From Pictodentalium vernedei (taxonomy: Eukaryota > Mollusca > Scaphopoda > Dentaliida > Dentaliidae), in NCBI GenBank assembly GCA_031216915.1, contig CM062292.1, positions 208,093,262-208,157,261 on the forward strand: 64,000 nucleotides of DNA. Direction: 5' to 3'. Every line of letters starts with the position of its first letter. The first letter of the stretch is position 1. Positions 63,842 through 64,000 of the stretch are shown here, one piece after another. Position numbers and translations under genes: made by a program. The notes under the pieces are model-generated. The model had not been told where the DNA came from. It did no database searches and saw nothing but the letters and a program-made list of their open reading frames with translations.

Positions 63842-64000
63842 ACAAGAGGCCCCACGGGGCCTGAAGTGCTCATCTTGTACAGAACACAATTTAAACTGAG
63901 TCCAAGAATGAGTCTACATTAAGCAAGCCATCTCCATAGGCTACACTGTCAATCCTTGAGTCCCTCAGGAGTGACAAAAATAATCCGGGCATCATGCCTT
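63842..64000 (+). mobile_element. family G element, left end, cut by window edge
   Basis: ACAAGAGGCCCCACGGGGCC, TGAAGTGCTCATCTTG, CACTGTCAATCCTTGAG and GAGTGACAAAAATA match 60300-60455 closely. Confidence 0.8.

Overview
The window is AT-rich eukaryotic nuclear DNA, most likely from a marine mollusc and probably a bivalve. This rests on repeat types I recognise from mollusc genomes: elements ending in ACAAGAGGCCC, elements starting TATACCCCACGCAAC, elements ending in tandem ACGG/CAGA units beside a GTCAAAGTTGAGCT end, and SINEs with the body motif GTCCTTGGGCAAGACACTT. I cannot name a species. There is no bacterial gene organisation, and I see no intact host gene. Two uncharacterised minus-strand reading frames (34.0-34.25 kb, a BED-like zinc finger; 35.1-36.2 kb, a Gln/Pro-rich repeat protein) are the only candidates for non-transposon coding sequence.

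Layout. 0-0.6 kb: decayed tyrosine-recombinase end of a DIRS-like retrotransposon. 1.2-26 kb: a dense mosaic of short non-autonomous elements. The main players are several hairpin MITE families flanked by TTAA (here called A to E, piggyBac-like), a CAGGGCTTATATTTC-ended MITE (family H), two SINE groups (SINE1 with 5S-rRNA or tRNA heads; SINE2 starting near CCCCGGGAAGTGGAGC), two ~1-1.2 kb elements with internal tandem arrays, and several long perfect or imperfect hairpins. 26.9-28.6 kb: a tandem-array element (family G). 28.7-32.1 kb: two Tc1/mariner relics, one with both ends preserved. 34-38.9 kb: the two uncharacterised reading frames plus SINE and MITE debris.

39-50 kb: a segmentally duplicated block, including a 2.13 kb unit present as two adjacent nearly identical copies with further partial copies. 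It is studded with tRNA-like modules that carry pol III A- and B-box motifs but do not fold as real tRNAs. 50.6-52.5 kb: another tandem-array element. 52.9-54.5 kb: a second copy of the 40.5-42.1 kb segment. 54.2-57.4 kb: family G material split by a probable solo LTR. 57.8-59.2 kb: a third Tc1/mariner relic, followed by the 3' end of a non-LTR reverse transcriptase. 60.3-64 kb: family G arrays, an inverted copy of the 40 kb segment, and more MITEs.

How the parts relate: nothing here looks like a working operon or pathway. The signal is in nesting. Family A MITEs sit at TTAA sites inside B, C and G elements, E sits inside a SINE tail, and an A-type MITE inside an H element itself carries a tiny SINE insertion with a 12-bp target duplication. 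Unoccupied relatives of several sites are present in this same window, so the insertions can be read directly. No autonomous piggyBac transposase was seen here.
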